Source: an uncultured Gammaproteobacteria bacterium
Lineage (GTDB): Bacteria > Pseudomonadota > Gammaproteobacteria > Pseudomonadales > Pseudohongiellaceae
NCBI GenBank assembly: GCA_913060975.1
Contig: CAJXVC010000012.1
Coordinates: 1 to 64,000 of the forward strand
DNA length: 64,000 nt
Reading direction: 5' to 3'
Position numbers and translations under genes: made by a program. The notes below the pieces were generated by a model. The model saw only the letters and a program-made list of their open reading frames with translations. It did no database searches and was not told the origin of the DNA. Shown here piece after piece: positions 17,787-26,414 of this stretch (position 1 is its first letter; each line of letters begins with the position of its first letter).

Positions 17787-20372
17787 ATGGCAATCATCAT
17801 GGTACGTACGGACAATTCAACTTCTCAGCGCAAGAATGCCGCTGATCAATCCTGGAGAACGAGATTCTCTGTTTATCTGTTTGCTTTAGCACTGGTGCTC
17901 ACCCCGCCGGTGAGCATTGCCCAGCAAGACAGCCAGGAAACAGAATTTGCTGGCCGAGTCATTCAAACAAAGGGCGCTGTTGCCGCGCGCGACGCTTCAG
18001 GCAGTGACCGTAATCTGCGCCGCGGCAGTCAGGTGTTCGAAGGCGAAACTATTTTTACTGACGCCGGTTCCAGCGTGCAAATGCGCATGGCGGATGACGC
18101 CATCATCGCACTTCAGGAACTGACCACTTTCGCTATCATCGACTATGAATATGTTGAAGGCGAAATTGCTACCAACCACTCTAGCATCAATTTAATCGAA
18201 GGTGGTCTGCGTACCATCACCGGCACCATCGCCGAGCAAAACCGTGAAGCCTATGAGGCGACAGCGGGCAATTTCGCAACCATTGGTATTCGCGGTACTG
18301 ACTACGAAATCGTTCTGACTCCTGCCGGCCAGGTGCTGACAGGTGTTTATGACGGCGGTACGACAGTGGGTAATGGCGCCGGCGCATTGGATCTCGGTGT
18401 CGGTGCAGACTTTGATTTCGCTATTATTGAAAACGCCAATACACCACCTCAAGGTCTTACTTTGCAACCGCAAGGACTCGGCAATCTTGTTGTTGCCGTC
18501 ACTGATCAGGTCGCAGAAGACGAAGACAGCGGCGACGATAGCGAAGAACCAGAAGCCACCGATGGAGACAATGGCGATGTCGATGACAGTAGCGCTGCTG
18601 ACTCCGAGCCCGCCGATGCGGTAGAAACCCAAGCTGCGCCTGCAGAAGAAACTACGACTGCCACCACCGACAACGATAACGGCAATGGCGCAAGCGACAT
18701 CGTCAATCCGAATTCCAATGCCGCTGCAGCACAGCCAGGCCAGGATGATGACACCAGCTTCGCTACGCTAAACATCGAAGCCAACCTTAATCTTGCGCCG
18801 CCAGCAGCCAACGACATAGCAGAAACTCCCGCAGCCCCAATTTCCAATACGGCTGCAGCCAGTACCGATCAAAGTCAATCCACTGCCTCTGAAGTACGGG
18901 TCAATCCCAATGAAACCGAAGTCACTGCTGTCATCGAAAACGACAATGAAAGCTTCGGAAACGAGCGCGACAACGACAATTCTGGTGACGGATCGATAGT
19001 CAACGGCGACATTGACATCGACGCTGGCACCCTGACCGGAAGCGGGAGTGACAACGACAATGCCGGTGACGGATCGATAGTCAACGGCGACATTAACGTT
19101 GACACTGGTACCCTGACCGGAAGCGGGAGTGACAATGCCGTTGACGGATCGACAATCGACCTCGACGCTAGCGTCGGCGGTGGTACCCTGACCGGAAACG
19201 GGAATGGCAACGGCAATTCCAATGGCAACGGTAATAGCAACGGCAATTCCAATGGCAATGGCAATTCCGGTGATGGACCGACAATCGACGTCGACGCTAG
19301 CGTCGGCGGTGGTACCCTGACCGGGAACGGGAATGGCAACTCTAATGGCAACGGCAACGGCAATGGCAACGGCAATGGCAATTCCGGTGACGGACCGACA
19401 ATCGACATCGACGCTAGCGTCGGCGGTGGTACCCTGACCGGAAACGGGAATGGAAATGGAAATGGAAATGGAAATGGAAACGGTAATTCCGGTAATGGAC
19501 CGACAATCGATATCGACGCTAGCGTCGGCGGTGGTACCCTGACCGTAAACGGGAATGGCAATGGCAATTCCAACGGCAACGGCAATTCCAACGGTAACGG
19601 TAATTCCAATAGCAATTCCGGTGGCGGAAGTACAACCGATGACGACACCTCAACCGGGAATGGCAACGGCAATTCCAACAACAATAGCAATTCCGGCGGC
19701 GGCACCACCACTGGCGGCCTTGTAAATCAGGGTTTGCTCGACCGTTTGAATAAGCTGTTTGGTGGCAATGGCAACAATGGGAACAACGGCAATAGCGGGA
19801 ACAATGGCAACGGCAATGGTTCCCTGTCATTAGCCGCAAGTGCCGCAGAAAATCTGGCTATCACCTGGGGTGAATGGGACCAACCGGTTGCGCAAAATTG
19901 GGTTGTCGTCCAGGAACTGGACAACGAGATGGTCAGAATTAGCACCAGCGAGTTTTTTGCTGATGTGAGCCCAACTTCCATCGCCAACCTGACCGGCAGC
20001 CATGTCTATCGCACCGGCATCGCCTCTTCCTTTATCGGAGCAGGCAGCGCTGGTGATATTAGCAGTCTGGTGGCGAGCATGGCCGTGGACTTCAACACTG
20101 GCGTCATTGCAAATGGCTCACTACAAGTGTTGGCTGGCAGCCAGGCATGGGAAATGACATTCGACGGACTGGTGAACGGCGGCATGGTTGATCTGAACCC
20201 TCTGTCTGGTCAACTCAGTGACCCAACAGGGATCATCAGCAATCAGATCGACACTTCTATCAGCGGCACTTTCACTGGCACGCAAGGCGATGCATTTGTC
20301 GGCGGATTCGAAATGGTAGATGAGATCAATTCACTTGATTCTGTGAATGGCCTGTTTACCATCGAGCGCTAA
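17787..20372 (+). CDS. FecR-domain protein with long Asn-Gly repeat region
   Basis: An 861-residue protein. A membrane or signal segment (residues about 26-45, ending 'PPVSIAQQ') precedes a FecR-type domain (about 50-190: 'GRVIQTKGAVAARD', 'EGETIFTDAGSSVQMRMADDA', 'GNFATIGIRGTDYEI'). An acidic, low-complexity linker follows (about 240-400), then an array of Asn-Gly-rich repeats (about 400-670) and a globular C-terminal domain (about 680-861) that looks like a strand-rich passenger domain. FecR domains usually sense or anchor in the periplasm. No ECF sigma factor neighbours this gene, so classic FecIR signalling is not supported. The repeats contain DASVGGGTLTG units separated by (GN)n runs of decreasing length. 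The function is unknown, possibly surface or matrix related. Confidence 0.8.
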   Translation: MAIIMVRTDNSTSQRKNAADQSWRTRFSVYLFALALVLTPPVSIAQQDSQETEFAGRVIQTKGAVAARDASGSDRNLRRGSQVFEGETIFTDAGSSVQMRMADDAIIALQELTTFAIIDYEYVEGEIATNHSSINLIEGGLRTITGTIAEQNREAYEATAGNFATIGIRGTDYEIVLTPAGQVLTGVYDGGTTVGNGAGALDLGVGADFDFAIIENANTPPQGLTLQPQGLGNLVVAVTDQVAEDEDSGDDSEEPEATDGDNGDVDDSSAADSEPADAVETQAAPAEETTTATTDNDNGNGASDIVNPNSNAAAAQPGQDDDTSFATLNIEANLNLAPPAANDIAETPAAPISNTAAASTDQSQSTASEVRVNPNETEVTAVIENDNESFGNERDNDNSGDGSIVNGDIDIDAGTLTGSGSDNDNAGDGSIVNGDINVDTGTLTGSGSDNAVDGSTIDLDASVGGGTLTGNGNGNGNSNGNGNSNGNSNGNGNSGDGPTIDVDASVGGGTLTGNGNGNSNGNGNGNGNGNGNSGDGPTIDIDASVGGGTLTGNGNGNGNGNGNGNGNSGNGPTIDIDASVGGGTLTVNGNGNGNSNGNGNSNGNGNSNSNSGGGSTTDDDTSTGNGNGNSNNNSNSGGGTTTGGLVNQGLLDRLNKLFGGNGNNGNNGNSGNNGNGNGSLSLAASAAENLAITWGEWDQPVAQNWVVVQELDNEMVRISTSEFFADVSPTSIANLTGSHVYRTGIASSFIGAGSAGDISSLVASMAVDFNTGVIANGSLQVLAGSQAWEMTFDGLVNGGMVDLNPLSGQLSDPTGIISNQIDTSISGTFTGTQGDAFVGGFEMVDEINSLDSVNGLFTIER
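18990..19690 (+). repeat. Tandem in-frame repeats within the FecR-domain gene
   Basis: Repeat starts marked by GGATCGA- or GGACCGA-type sequence occur at 18990, 19071, 19146, 19275 and onward. Four DASVGGGTLT-encoding copies start at 19164, 19293, 19410 and 19515, giving spacings of 129, 117 and 105 bases. Each step is 12 bases shorter, equal to two Gly-Asn pairs. All spacings are multiples of three, so the frame is preserved. Slippage-prone GGCAAT/GGCAAC runs separate the units. Confidence 0.85.
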
Positions 20373-20446
20373 TACCCCAGCGCAATACTGCTGAGACAAA
20401 CACACCAATAACGATCCAGTAGCCAACAGATTAAAATACATAATGT

Positions 20447-20479
20447 AAAAGCAAGTTGTTATCTATCAACTTGCTTTTT
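20447..20479 (+). terminator. Intrinsic terminator after the FecR-domain gene
   Basis: AAAAGCAAGTTG stem with its complement and a T run of seven. Confidence 0.85.
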
Positions 20480-20636
20480 TTATGCGCCTCTACAATCAGC
20501 GCCGATGCACTAATAGTCTGCAGAGTAAAAGATGCCGACAACTTGTTAGTGCTCTTCGTGCAGCATTGTTTTACATTGTTACAATGGCAACCTCTGCCAT
20601 CAGTGTATCTCGGGTCACCCGCCAAGAGGCCAGTTT

Positions 20637-21308
20637 ATGTCACGTCAACACCCTGCATTTGTTCCTCTCAACTTCACCGAAATACCTCAAGAGGAAATGC
20701 TGCAGCGAGCCATAGGTTTTCGTGACCTAATGGCAGCGCGCCGCAGCGTACGTGATTTTTCGAACCGGCCCGTTCCCAAACAACTACTTGAGTACTGCCT
20801 GCAAACAGCAGGCACAGCCCCCAGCGGTGCCAACAAACAACCCTGGCATTTCGTTGTAGTTGGCTCCAAGTCACTCAAACAAGCGATTCGCGAAGGCGCT
20901 GAACAAGAAGAGCAAGAGTTCTATGAGCGGCGCGCCACCGATGCGTGGCTGGAAGATTTGGCCCCACTAGGCACTGATGCCAACAAACATTTTCTCGAAG
21001 AGGCGCCCTATCTGATTGTCGCCTTTGCAGAGAAATACGTCGTCGATGAGCAAGCAAACAAACATAAAAATTACTACGTGACCGAATCAGCCAGTTTGGC
21101 GACGGGTCTGCTCATCACTGCCTTGCACAATGCCGGGCTTGCCGCGCTAACCCATACACCAAGCCCCATGAAATTCCTCAATGGATTATTGGGCCGACCA
21201 GATAATGAACGGCCATTGATGATTCTCGTTGTGGGTTATCCGGCAGACGGTGTCAAAGTTCCAGATATCACTCGTAAGCAACTGGCAGACTTTTGCAGCT
21301 TCGCCTGA
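20637..21308 (+). CDS. Iodotyrosine deiodinase-like nitroreductase (FMN)
   Basis: A 223-residue flavoprotein of the nitroreductase superfamily. '[16 protein letters not shown]' and '[17 protein letters not shown]' are FMN-binding motifs. The active-site lid is that of iodotyrosine deiodinase (IYD), not of generic nitroreductases: Glu92, Tyr96 and Lys117 keep the E-x3-Y-x20-K spacing that contacts the zwitterion of halotyrosine. The C-terminal half ('[24 protein letters not shown]', '[19 protein letters not shown]') also tracks the animal enzyme. It is likely to be cytosolic. IYDs reductively remove halogen from iodo-, bromo- or chlorotyrosine. Bacterial homologues with this activity are known from marine genera. 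It stands alone between two terminators. Confidence 0.87.
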   Translation: MSRQHPAFVPLNFTEIPQEEMLQRAIGFRDLMAARRSVRDFSNRPVPKQLLEYCLQTAGTAPSGANKQPWHFVVVGSKSLKQAIREGAEQEEQEFYERRATDAWLEDLAPLGTDANKHFLEEAPYLIVAFAEKYVVDEQANKHKNYYVTESASLATGLLITALHNAGLAALTHTPSPMKFLNGLLGRPDNERPLMILVVGYPADGVKVPDITRKQLADFCSFA

Positions 21309-21359
21309 TAACAGATTGCGTTGTACGACAAGCACCCTGCTACTAATACACCGCGCATA

Positions 21360-21386
21360 AAAAAGCCCGCCGGTAGCGGGCTTTTT
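21360..21386. terminator. Bidirectional intrinsic terminator
   Basis: AAAAAGCCCGC stem, CGGTA loop and GCGGGCTTTTT. It is placed between the IYD-like gene and a convergent minus-strand gene, with A and T runs on both sides. Confidence 0.85.
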
Positions 21387-21402
21387 AGTGAGTCCGAGGC
21401 GT

Positions 21403-22230
21403 TTAAGGATTGCCAATCGGCGTTCCTGGCTTGCGCCATTCGCCATAGAGATACTCTTCAGCAAATTCGGCACACTTGAACTCCAGTAATTGCATGTCTT
21501 CTCGAACGTTACGATACAGCGGCAAGCTGATGCTCCAGGGCCGGGTAAACGTATTAGGGTCAGTTATTGTCGCTGTATAATCGACATGATTCGGGCCACG
21601 CGGCGTCCAGCGCTCCTCGACGACCATTTCCCAACTGTGATGATTACCAGCCCGATCGAACCAGGTATCTGGCATCTGACCAGTCACCCGTACAACCAGT
21701 GTATCGCCTTCCCAATGCGCATTGGAGTGACCCATCCAGGCATCAACCTGTGACTGAATTTCTGGCTGGTCCACATAGAGGATGCGATTAGATTCAGCGT
21801 ATTCATAGGCGATCAGAATTACTTCTTCAGATTGCACAATTTGAAACGGAAAGGGCAAATAGTTGGCTCGCGGTACTCCCGGCATATAGCATTTTGCCAG
21901 TGGATCCAGATTGATGGCATCGGCCTTGTTCTGATCACGCTGACGCAAGGCCTCTTCGGTATAGGGAATACGTCCACCTTCAACAATACCAATGCTGGCA
22001 GGCGTGGCCGAGAAAGCGCCCATTGCGCCGGGATGCGGCCCACCGCTGGCGGCATGAGGCTCGATATCATAGTGCGCATTCGTCATTGCCTGCCAGATAC
22101 CACTGAAATCAGGCTTACCGTCTGGAGTTCTCGGGAACTCATCAAGCTGTGCTGCCAAACCCGTTGAATAAATCGATCCGATCACTATCAGTGATGCCAG
22201 TAAAGTCTTCTTCATATTTTTATAACTCAT
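21403..22230 (-). CDS. Secreted protein of unknown function (GKPDFSGIW family), short paralogue
   Basis: About 275 residues, starting at the ATG at 22230, which has AGGA 6 bases upstream; an in-frame ATG at 22236 overlaps that site. The signal peptide ends at 'STGLAAQ'. Family landmarks are 'TPDGKPDFSGIWQA' near the mature N-terminus, 'DPLAKCYMPGVPR', 'PFQIVQSEEVILIAYEY', 'NAHWEGDTLVVRVTG' and 'VEERWTPRGPNHVDY'. The longer gene at 22299 shares the same landmarks in the same order, so the two are paralogues in one direction. I know this as a common uncharacterised family of secreted proteins in environmental Proteobacteria and Acidobacteria; I assign no enzymatic role. Confidence 0.8.
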   Translation of the reverse strand: MSYKNMKKTLLASLIVIGSIYSTGLAAQLDEFPRTPDGKPDFSGIWQAMTNAHYDIEPHAASGGPHPGAMGAFSATPASIGIVEGGRIPYTEEALRQRDQNKADAINLDPLAKCYMPGVPRANYLPFPFQIVQSEEVILIAYEYAESNRILYVDQPEIQSQVDAWMGHSNAHWEGDTLVVRVTGQMPDTWFDRAGNHHSWEMVVEERWTPRGPNHVDYTATITDPNTFTRPWSISLPLYRNVREDMQLLEFKCAEFAEEYLYGEWRKPGTPIGNP

Positions 22231-22298
22231 CGTCATTCCTGATCTACTTTGCTTTTGTTGTGCGATTCATTGGTTGTTTGTTGATTTTGTAAAACTGC

Positions 22299-23336
22299 TT
22301 ACTGCCCTTCGCTCGCTCGGCGCTCTTCTACACGCGCGCCACGCAAAATGTTGACCATGCCATAGTTACCTTCATGACAGGCATACTCGTAAATCTGACC
22401 GGCCACTTTTGTCATTGGCACAATAGCCGTAAATTTATCAGTGTAGGTGTTCGGTGCTTCCACGGTGAATTCGTAATCAACCCGATCATAGGCCTGGCGC
22501 GTGAAGCGTTCAGTCAGAACCATATCACCTGTGGTACCTATACTGCCAAATGGCTGACGCAGGTCGTTAAAATTTCGCGTCTCGACAACCAGAGTGTCAC
22601 CATCCCAGTAGCCCCGTGAATCACCGGACCAAAGGCGAATATCTTCATGTAATCGTGGCTTGTCACCAAGCGGCACGATACGCGCATCATGGATCATCTC
22701 TGTCATGATCACCACCGCGTCACGACTTTGGACAAGCTGCATATTGTTGTTATACAAACTGGGACGAAAAGGTGGTCCGGAATTGAATCCAACGATGCAT
22801 CTCTCTGACAAGCCGCGATCTTCTGGTCCATTCTTGCCAATGCCACCGACGACGTAGCGCACCGGGCGCTCGCCGGGCACGTCGGGGCCAAGACCACCAA
22901 ATTGTACTGGCGCACCTTCTACGCGCGCCGGATAACGCCCGTTTTCCGGATAAACAATATGTGAAGTCCGAACAGTATCGCCGATGCCAGCACTCTCAAC
23001 CCAAAAATCATTATAGCCACCAGGATCGTCAGTCACCGGCGGTGCATCCGGATCAACCACTCGAGCTGCCGCTGCCTGTTCCGCAGCCAGCCGATCAGCT
23101 TCCTGTTCGGCACGCATGGCTTCTATCTCAGCGCTGGTCAGGAATTCCTGAGTACCAAAGCGTTCTGGCCTTTGCATTGGTATGTCGGAGCTGAAATTCC
23201 AAACACCCTGAAGATCAGGCTGCCCCCATTGCGTGCGCGGTACTGTGTATTCCGAGATCTGCTGTGCTTGTCCCGATTGGACCAAACCCAGCACCAAACC
23301 CAGAGATAGTGCCGCCAGTGTTAGCTGTTTTTTCAT
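22299..23336 (-). CDS. Secreted protein of unknown function (GKPDFSGIW family), long paralogue
   Basis: About 345 residues from the ATG at 23336, giving a signal peptide (MKKQLTLAALSLGLVLGL... ending 'SGQAQQ'). An alternative ATG at 23345 is possible; AAGGG lies upstream of both. Landmarks shared with its neighbour at 21403 are 'WGQPDLQGVWNFSSD', 'ERCIVGFNSGPP', 'LVQSRDAVVIMTEMIHDARIVPL', 'GYWDGDTLVVETRNF', 'LTERFTRQAYDRVDYEFTV' and a C-terminal 'YEYACHEGNYGMVNILRG'. There is an extra Ala/Glu-rich insert near residues 55-85. It lies about 70 bases upstream of its paralogue in the same direction, so the two are probably co-transcribed. The function is unknown. Confidence 0.8.
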   Translation of the reverse strand: MKKQLTLAALSLGLVLGLVQSGQAQQISEYTVPRTQWGQPDLQGVWNFSSDIPMQRPERFGTQEFLTSAEIEAMRAEQEADRLAAEQAAAARVVDPDAPPVTDDPGGYNDFWVESAGIGDTVRTSHIVYPENGRYPARVEGAPVQFGGLGPDVPGERPVRYVVGGIGKNGPEDRGLSERCIVGFNSGPPFRPSLYNNNMQLVQSRDAVVIMTEMIHDARIVPLGDKPRLHEDIRLWSGDSRGYWDGDTLVVETRNFNDLRQPFGSIGTTGDMVLTERFTRQAYDRVDYEFTVEAPNTYTDKFTAIVPMTKVAGQIYEYACHEGNYGMVNILRGARVEERRASEGQ

Positions 23337-23478
23337 GGCAATCATGCCCTTGTAACATCTTGAATTGGGAAGACGATAAAGTAGAAGTTTGTGCCTGAAT
23401 AAGCAATAACAACCCGCCGATAGACGCGTAAGTCGAGCCTTTCTGTGGCCTCGCCGAACCCCTGACCCAAGCTCCTGA

Positions 23479-24345
23479 TTATTTCCGTGTAAAGCGGGTG
23501 AGCAGACTCGATGTATCCCAACGGCCACCACCCTGCTCCTGAACTTCGGCATAGAAATTGTCTACCAATCGTGTGAGTGGCAAGTCTGCTCCCAAATTCT
23601 CCGCTTCAGCCATGGCAATACCCAGGTCTTTGCGCATCCAGTCGACCGCAAAGCCGAAATCATACTGGTCCGCCAACATCGTCTTGTAGCGATTCTCCAT
23701 CTGCCAGGAACCAGCTGCGCCCTTGGAGATGGTTTCGATCAAGGCTTCGCCATCCAATCCCGCCTTCATCGCCAAATTCAGGCCTTCAGACAGACCCTGC
23801 ACAATCCCTGCTATGCACACCTGATTGACCATCTTCGCCAATTGGCCATTGCCAGCCGGCCCTAACAACTTGTGAAACCGGGAATAGGCATCCAGAAGCG
23901 GCGCTACACGCTGATAGGTCTTATCCTCGCCACCCAGCATAACTGTTAGTGCACCATTTTCCGCGCCCGCCTGACCACCTGATACAGGTGCATCGAGAAA
24001 GCTGACCCCTTGTTCTTTAGCTACGGCAAACAGTTCTCGAGCCAAGCTGGCCGAGGCAGTCGTATGATCGACCAGCACTGCGCCTGCTGCCATGGATTTC
24101 AGCACGCCCTGCTCTCCCGACGTGACCTGGCGAACATCGTCATCATTACCCACGCAGAGCAAGACTGCATCACAGCCTTGCGCCGCTGCTGCCGGAGTCG
24201 ATTCGGCTTTGCCACCGTACTCCTGACACCACTGCTCTGCTTTGCTGGCAGTGCGATTGTAAACAGTGATGTCCAATCCGGCACGCGCCAGATGCCCGGC
24301 CATTGGGTAGCCCATGACGCCCAAGCCTATAAATGCAACTTTCAT
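23479..24345 (-). CDS. Beta-hydroxyacid dehydrogenase (3-hydroxyisobutyrate / tartronate semialdehyde reductase family)
   Basis: A 288-residue cytosolic oxidoreductase. An N-terminal Rossmann dinucleotide site 'VAFIGLGVMGYPMAGHLARAG' spans residues 3-23. The substrate-binding 'DAPVSGGQAGAENGALTVMLGG' region and the catalytic Lys context 'NGQLAKMVNQVCIAG' follow. Members reduce or oxidise small beta-hydroxy acids such as 3-hydroxyisobutyrate or 2-hydroxy-3-oxopropionate with NAD(P). The neighbours do not indicate which substrate applies. A strong GAGGAAGAG site precedes the ATG. It is transcribed in the same direction as the two unknown secreted proteins, about 140 bases from them. Confidence 0.9.
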   Translation of the reverse strand: MKVAFIGLGVMGYPMAGHLARAGLDITVYNRTASKAEQWCQEYGGKAESTPAAAAQGCDAVLLCVGNDDDVRQVTSGEQGVLKSMAAGAVLVDHTTASASLARELFAVAKEQGVSFLDAPVSGGQAGAENGALTVMLGGEDKTYQRVAPLLDAYSRFHKLLGPAGNGQLAKMVNQVCIAGIVQGLSEGLNLAMKAGLDGEALIETISKGAAGSWQMENRYKTMLADQYDFGFAVDWMRKDLGIAMAEAENLGADLPLTRLVDNFYAEVQEQGGGRWDTSSLLTRFTRK

Positions 24346-24884
24346 GATTACTCTTCCTCGCTGTTGTTATGCGCATTTACCGTCTGCTATCGCAGCCGAC
24401 TGGCAGTGGCCGCCGCACATGCCTTTAATGGTCAGCATTATTTCATTATTCGCCCGCCTCCGCTCAGACAATGCCTCGATTTCCCCCGCCATGCCACGAT
24501 TGGCACCATTTTAGTGCGCTTAACTTCTGGCACAATCGCGTGCTGGTAGCCGTAAGAAGCCTAACGACAATATGTTGTCGGTAATCTCGACAGTGAGGTG
24601 CCATACAACGCCCAATTGCCGCGCTTCCATGGATTCGCGCCCTGCCCAGCACAACGCCAGAGCAACTGCTGGCACAGCTTTTGCTATTTTCTGGTCAAGA
24701 ACAGTCAGAAGCTGTTTTTGGACGCTCTCCGCAAAAACGCCTGATGCGCACCCATCTCAGTGAGCCAGTGCTAGTGCCTACTTTTTAACACTAGCTACTC
24801 AGTCACTGAATAGCACCAGAGCCATAACAACAACCTGGCGAAGCCGACTTTTAACCATCGTTAACCTGCGAGGTGTTGTGACGT
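24346..24884. other. Long intergenic region with a start-less open frame
   Basis: About 540 bases. A plus-strand frame from 24597 to the TAA at 24788 encodes protein-like sequence ('IAALPWIRALPSTTPEQLL', later 'FGRSPQKRLMRTHLSEPV') but has no ATG, GTG or TTG near its beginning. It could be a decayed gene remnant. The rest shows nothing recognisable. Confidence 0.4.
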
Positions 24885-26414
24885 ATGAAACTCTTGATTA
24901 TGAAACACTTGATAACGAAAACCCGTATTCTGTGTGCCCTGCTTGTTGTTTTTACTGGCGCCGTACACGCCAATCCAGCAACGAACAAAGACTATGCCGC
25001 TTTGGGAACTAGCATCGAGCGACAGCGCCAGCTATTGCAGGAGCTTGAAGCCGCCCATGGTCGCTATGACAATCTACTGGTAGAGCCTCTGCAACGGTTA
25101 ACAATGCAGCAGCTGGAAGTGAATCGTCTGGGCGATGCGGCAAGTAGTATTGATCGCGCCATTCAGATTACGCGTGTGGCCCACGGCTTATACACACCCC
25201 AGCAGTACGATCTGCTGGAACTGAGTATCGACGTTGAGATGCAACGCGAGAATTGGGATAACCTGGACGAGCAGATTGATCACTACACTTGGCTGCTTGG
25301 CGAAGAATTTTCAGGTTCACATGTCGAGCGTATCGAACGCGTCATGTGGATCGCCAATACTCACGCTCGCGCCGCTTTTCTGGTGGATCCGGCACGTCGT
25401 TCACGCCACTTGATTGACGCTACACGCTTGAATGAGTTTGCCGTCAGCTATGCGCACGCGACACGAAACAACGCCAGCCCGCTCTACGTCCAGTCGCTCT
25501 ATGATTTAACCCAGAAATATTATCTGGAGACTCGCGCCATCCTGGGTGGTGGCAAGACCAGCTACGAATTACGACTGCTGGTTCCCGAGGGCACAACAGT
25601 TGATCGTCGCGGGATAGCTATTGCAAAACGCTATGAAGCTGGATTGACCATGCTCAAAATATTGCGCAATGCTGTCAGCGATGAAGCGCGCTTTGGTAGT
25701 GAAGCCCGTGCCCTCGTCCAACTTTATATGGCCGATTGGATGGCGCTTTATGACGAAACACACAATCTGGAAGGCCAGTACCAGAAAGCGATCGCGGCAT
25801 TTACCAAGGCTGGAGTTTCGACCAATCGAGTTGCCAAATTATTAGCCAGCCCCGTTGCCATACCGCGCCCGGAATTGGAGCTGACCATACACGATGCCAT
25901 GGGCGGCGCAGTTGACAGCAATAACCTGGTTGCTGAACAGCGTCAGGCCACCGATGCCATCGTGCATCGCGTGCGTCTGGTAGAACCGTCTTCTGACATA
26001 CCCGGCTATGCCCAGGAAGTGGCTTATCTGGACAGCACCACCTCGAAAATGGACGACTGGGCGAGCATGACGGTCACTATGACACTGGATCCATTGGATC
26101 GTGTTGGCGTCTGGAACGGTTCGTACCGTACCAAGAGCCGCATTACCGGCACCAACATCGAAACTCATCCATCAGTGACCCTTGGTAACAAGGCTGAAAA
26201 GCGCATCATCAATCGCATCAAGACATTGAGTTTCCGGCCTGCTTTCGTTGCCGGCAAACCGGTTGCCAGTGAATTGGCTGTGGAATTTTTCTATACTGGC
26301 GAAGCTCAGGACCACACAGGGTCTTTGTGGTCGGTAGCAGGAACGAACTCAAACTGGGTGACTAGCTATCCGGGGCAAGATCCCAACGCCACTCCTGCTG
26401 CAGCTGGAGAATAA
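24885..26414 (+). CDS. Secreted TPR-like protein with TonB-type C-terminal domain
   Basis: A 509-residue exported protein with a signal peptide ending at 'TGAVHAN'. The central part is almost entirely helical and TPR-like ('LQRLTMQQLEVNRLGDAASSIDRAIQITRVAHG', landmark region near residues 65-100; later 'YQKAIAAFTKAG'). The last ~100 residues ('RIINRIKTLSFRPAFVAGKP', then 'VASELAVEFFYTG') resemble the TonB C-terminal fold used by energy transducers, though there is no membrane-anchor/proline linker as in true TonB. The 3' end overlaps the convergent kinase gene by 53 bases. The function is unknown; the C-terminal fold may bind peptidoglycan or a partner protein. Confidence 0.75.
   Translation: MKLLIMKHLITKTRILCALLVVFTGAVHANPATNKDYAALGTSIERQRQLLQELEAAHGRYDNLLVEPLQRLTMQQLEVNRLGDAASSIDRAIQITRVAHGLYTPQQYDLLELSIDVEMQRENWDNLDEQIDHYTWLLGEEFSGSHVERIERVMWIANTHARAAFLVDPARRSRHLIDATRLNEFAVSYAHATRNNASPLYVQSLYDLTQKYYLETRAILGGGKTSYELRLLVPEGTTVDRRGIAIAKRYEAGLTMLKILRNAVSDEARFGSEARALVQLYMADWMALYDETHNLEGQYQKAIAAFTKAGVSTNRVAKLLASPVAIPRPELELTIHDAMGGAVDSNNLVAEQRQATDAIVHRVRLVEPSSDIPGYAQEVAYLDSTTSKMDDWASMTVTMTLDPLDRVGVWNGSYRTKSRITGTNIETHPSVTLGNKAEKRIINRIKTLSFRPAFVAGKPVASELAVEFFYTGEAQDHTGSLWSVAGTNSNWVTSYPGQDPNATPAAAGE

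Noticed and set aside
18875-19711. Long antisense open frame (278 codons, Pro/Leu-rich)
   Set aside because: It is the reverse reading of the Asn-Gly repeat array. The repetitive composition keeps the frame open, and there is no independent coding signal.
24525-24545. Sigma-54-like TGGCAC...TGC element
   Set aside because: Spacing between the GG and GC elements is one base too long and no gene starts downstream at the proper distance.
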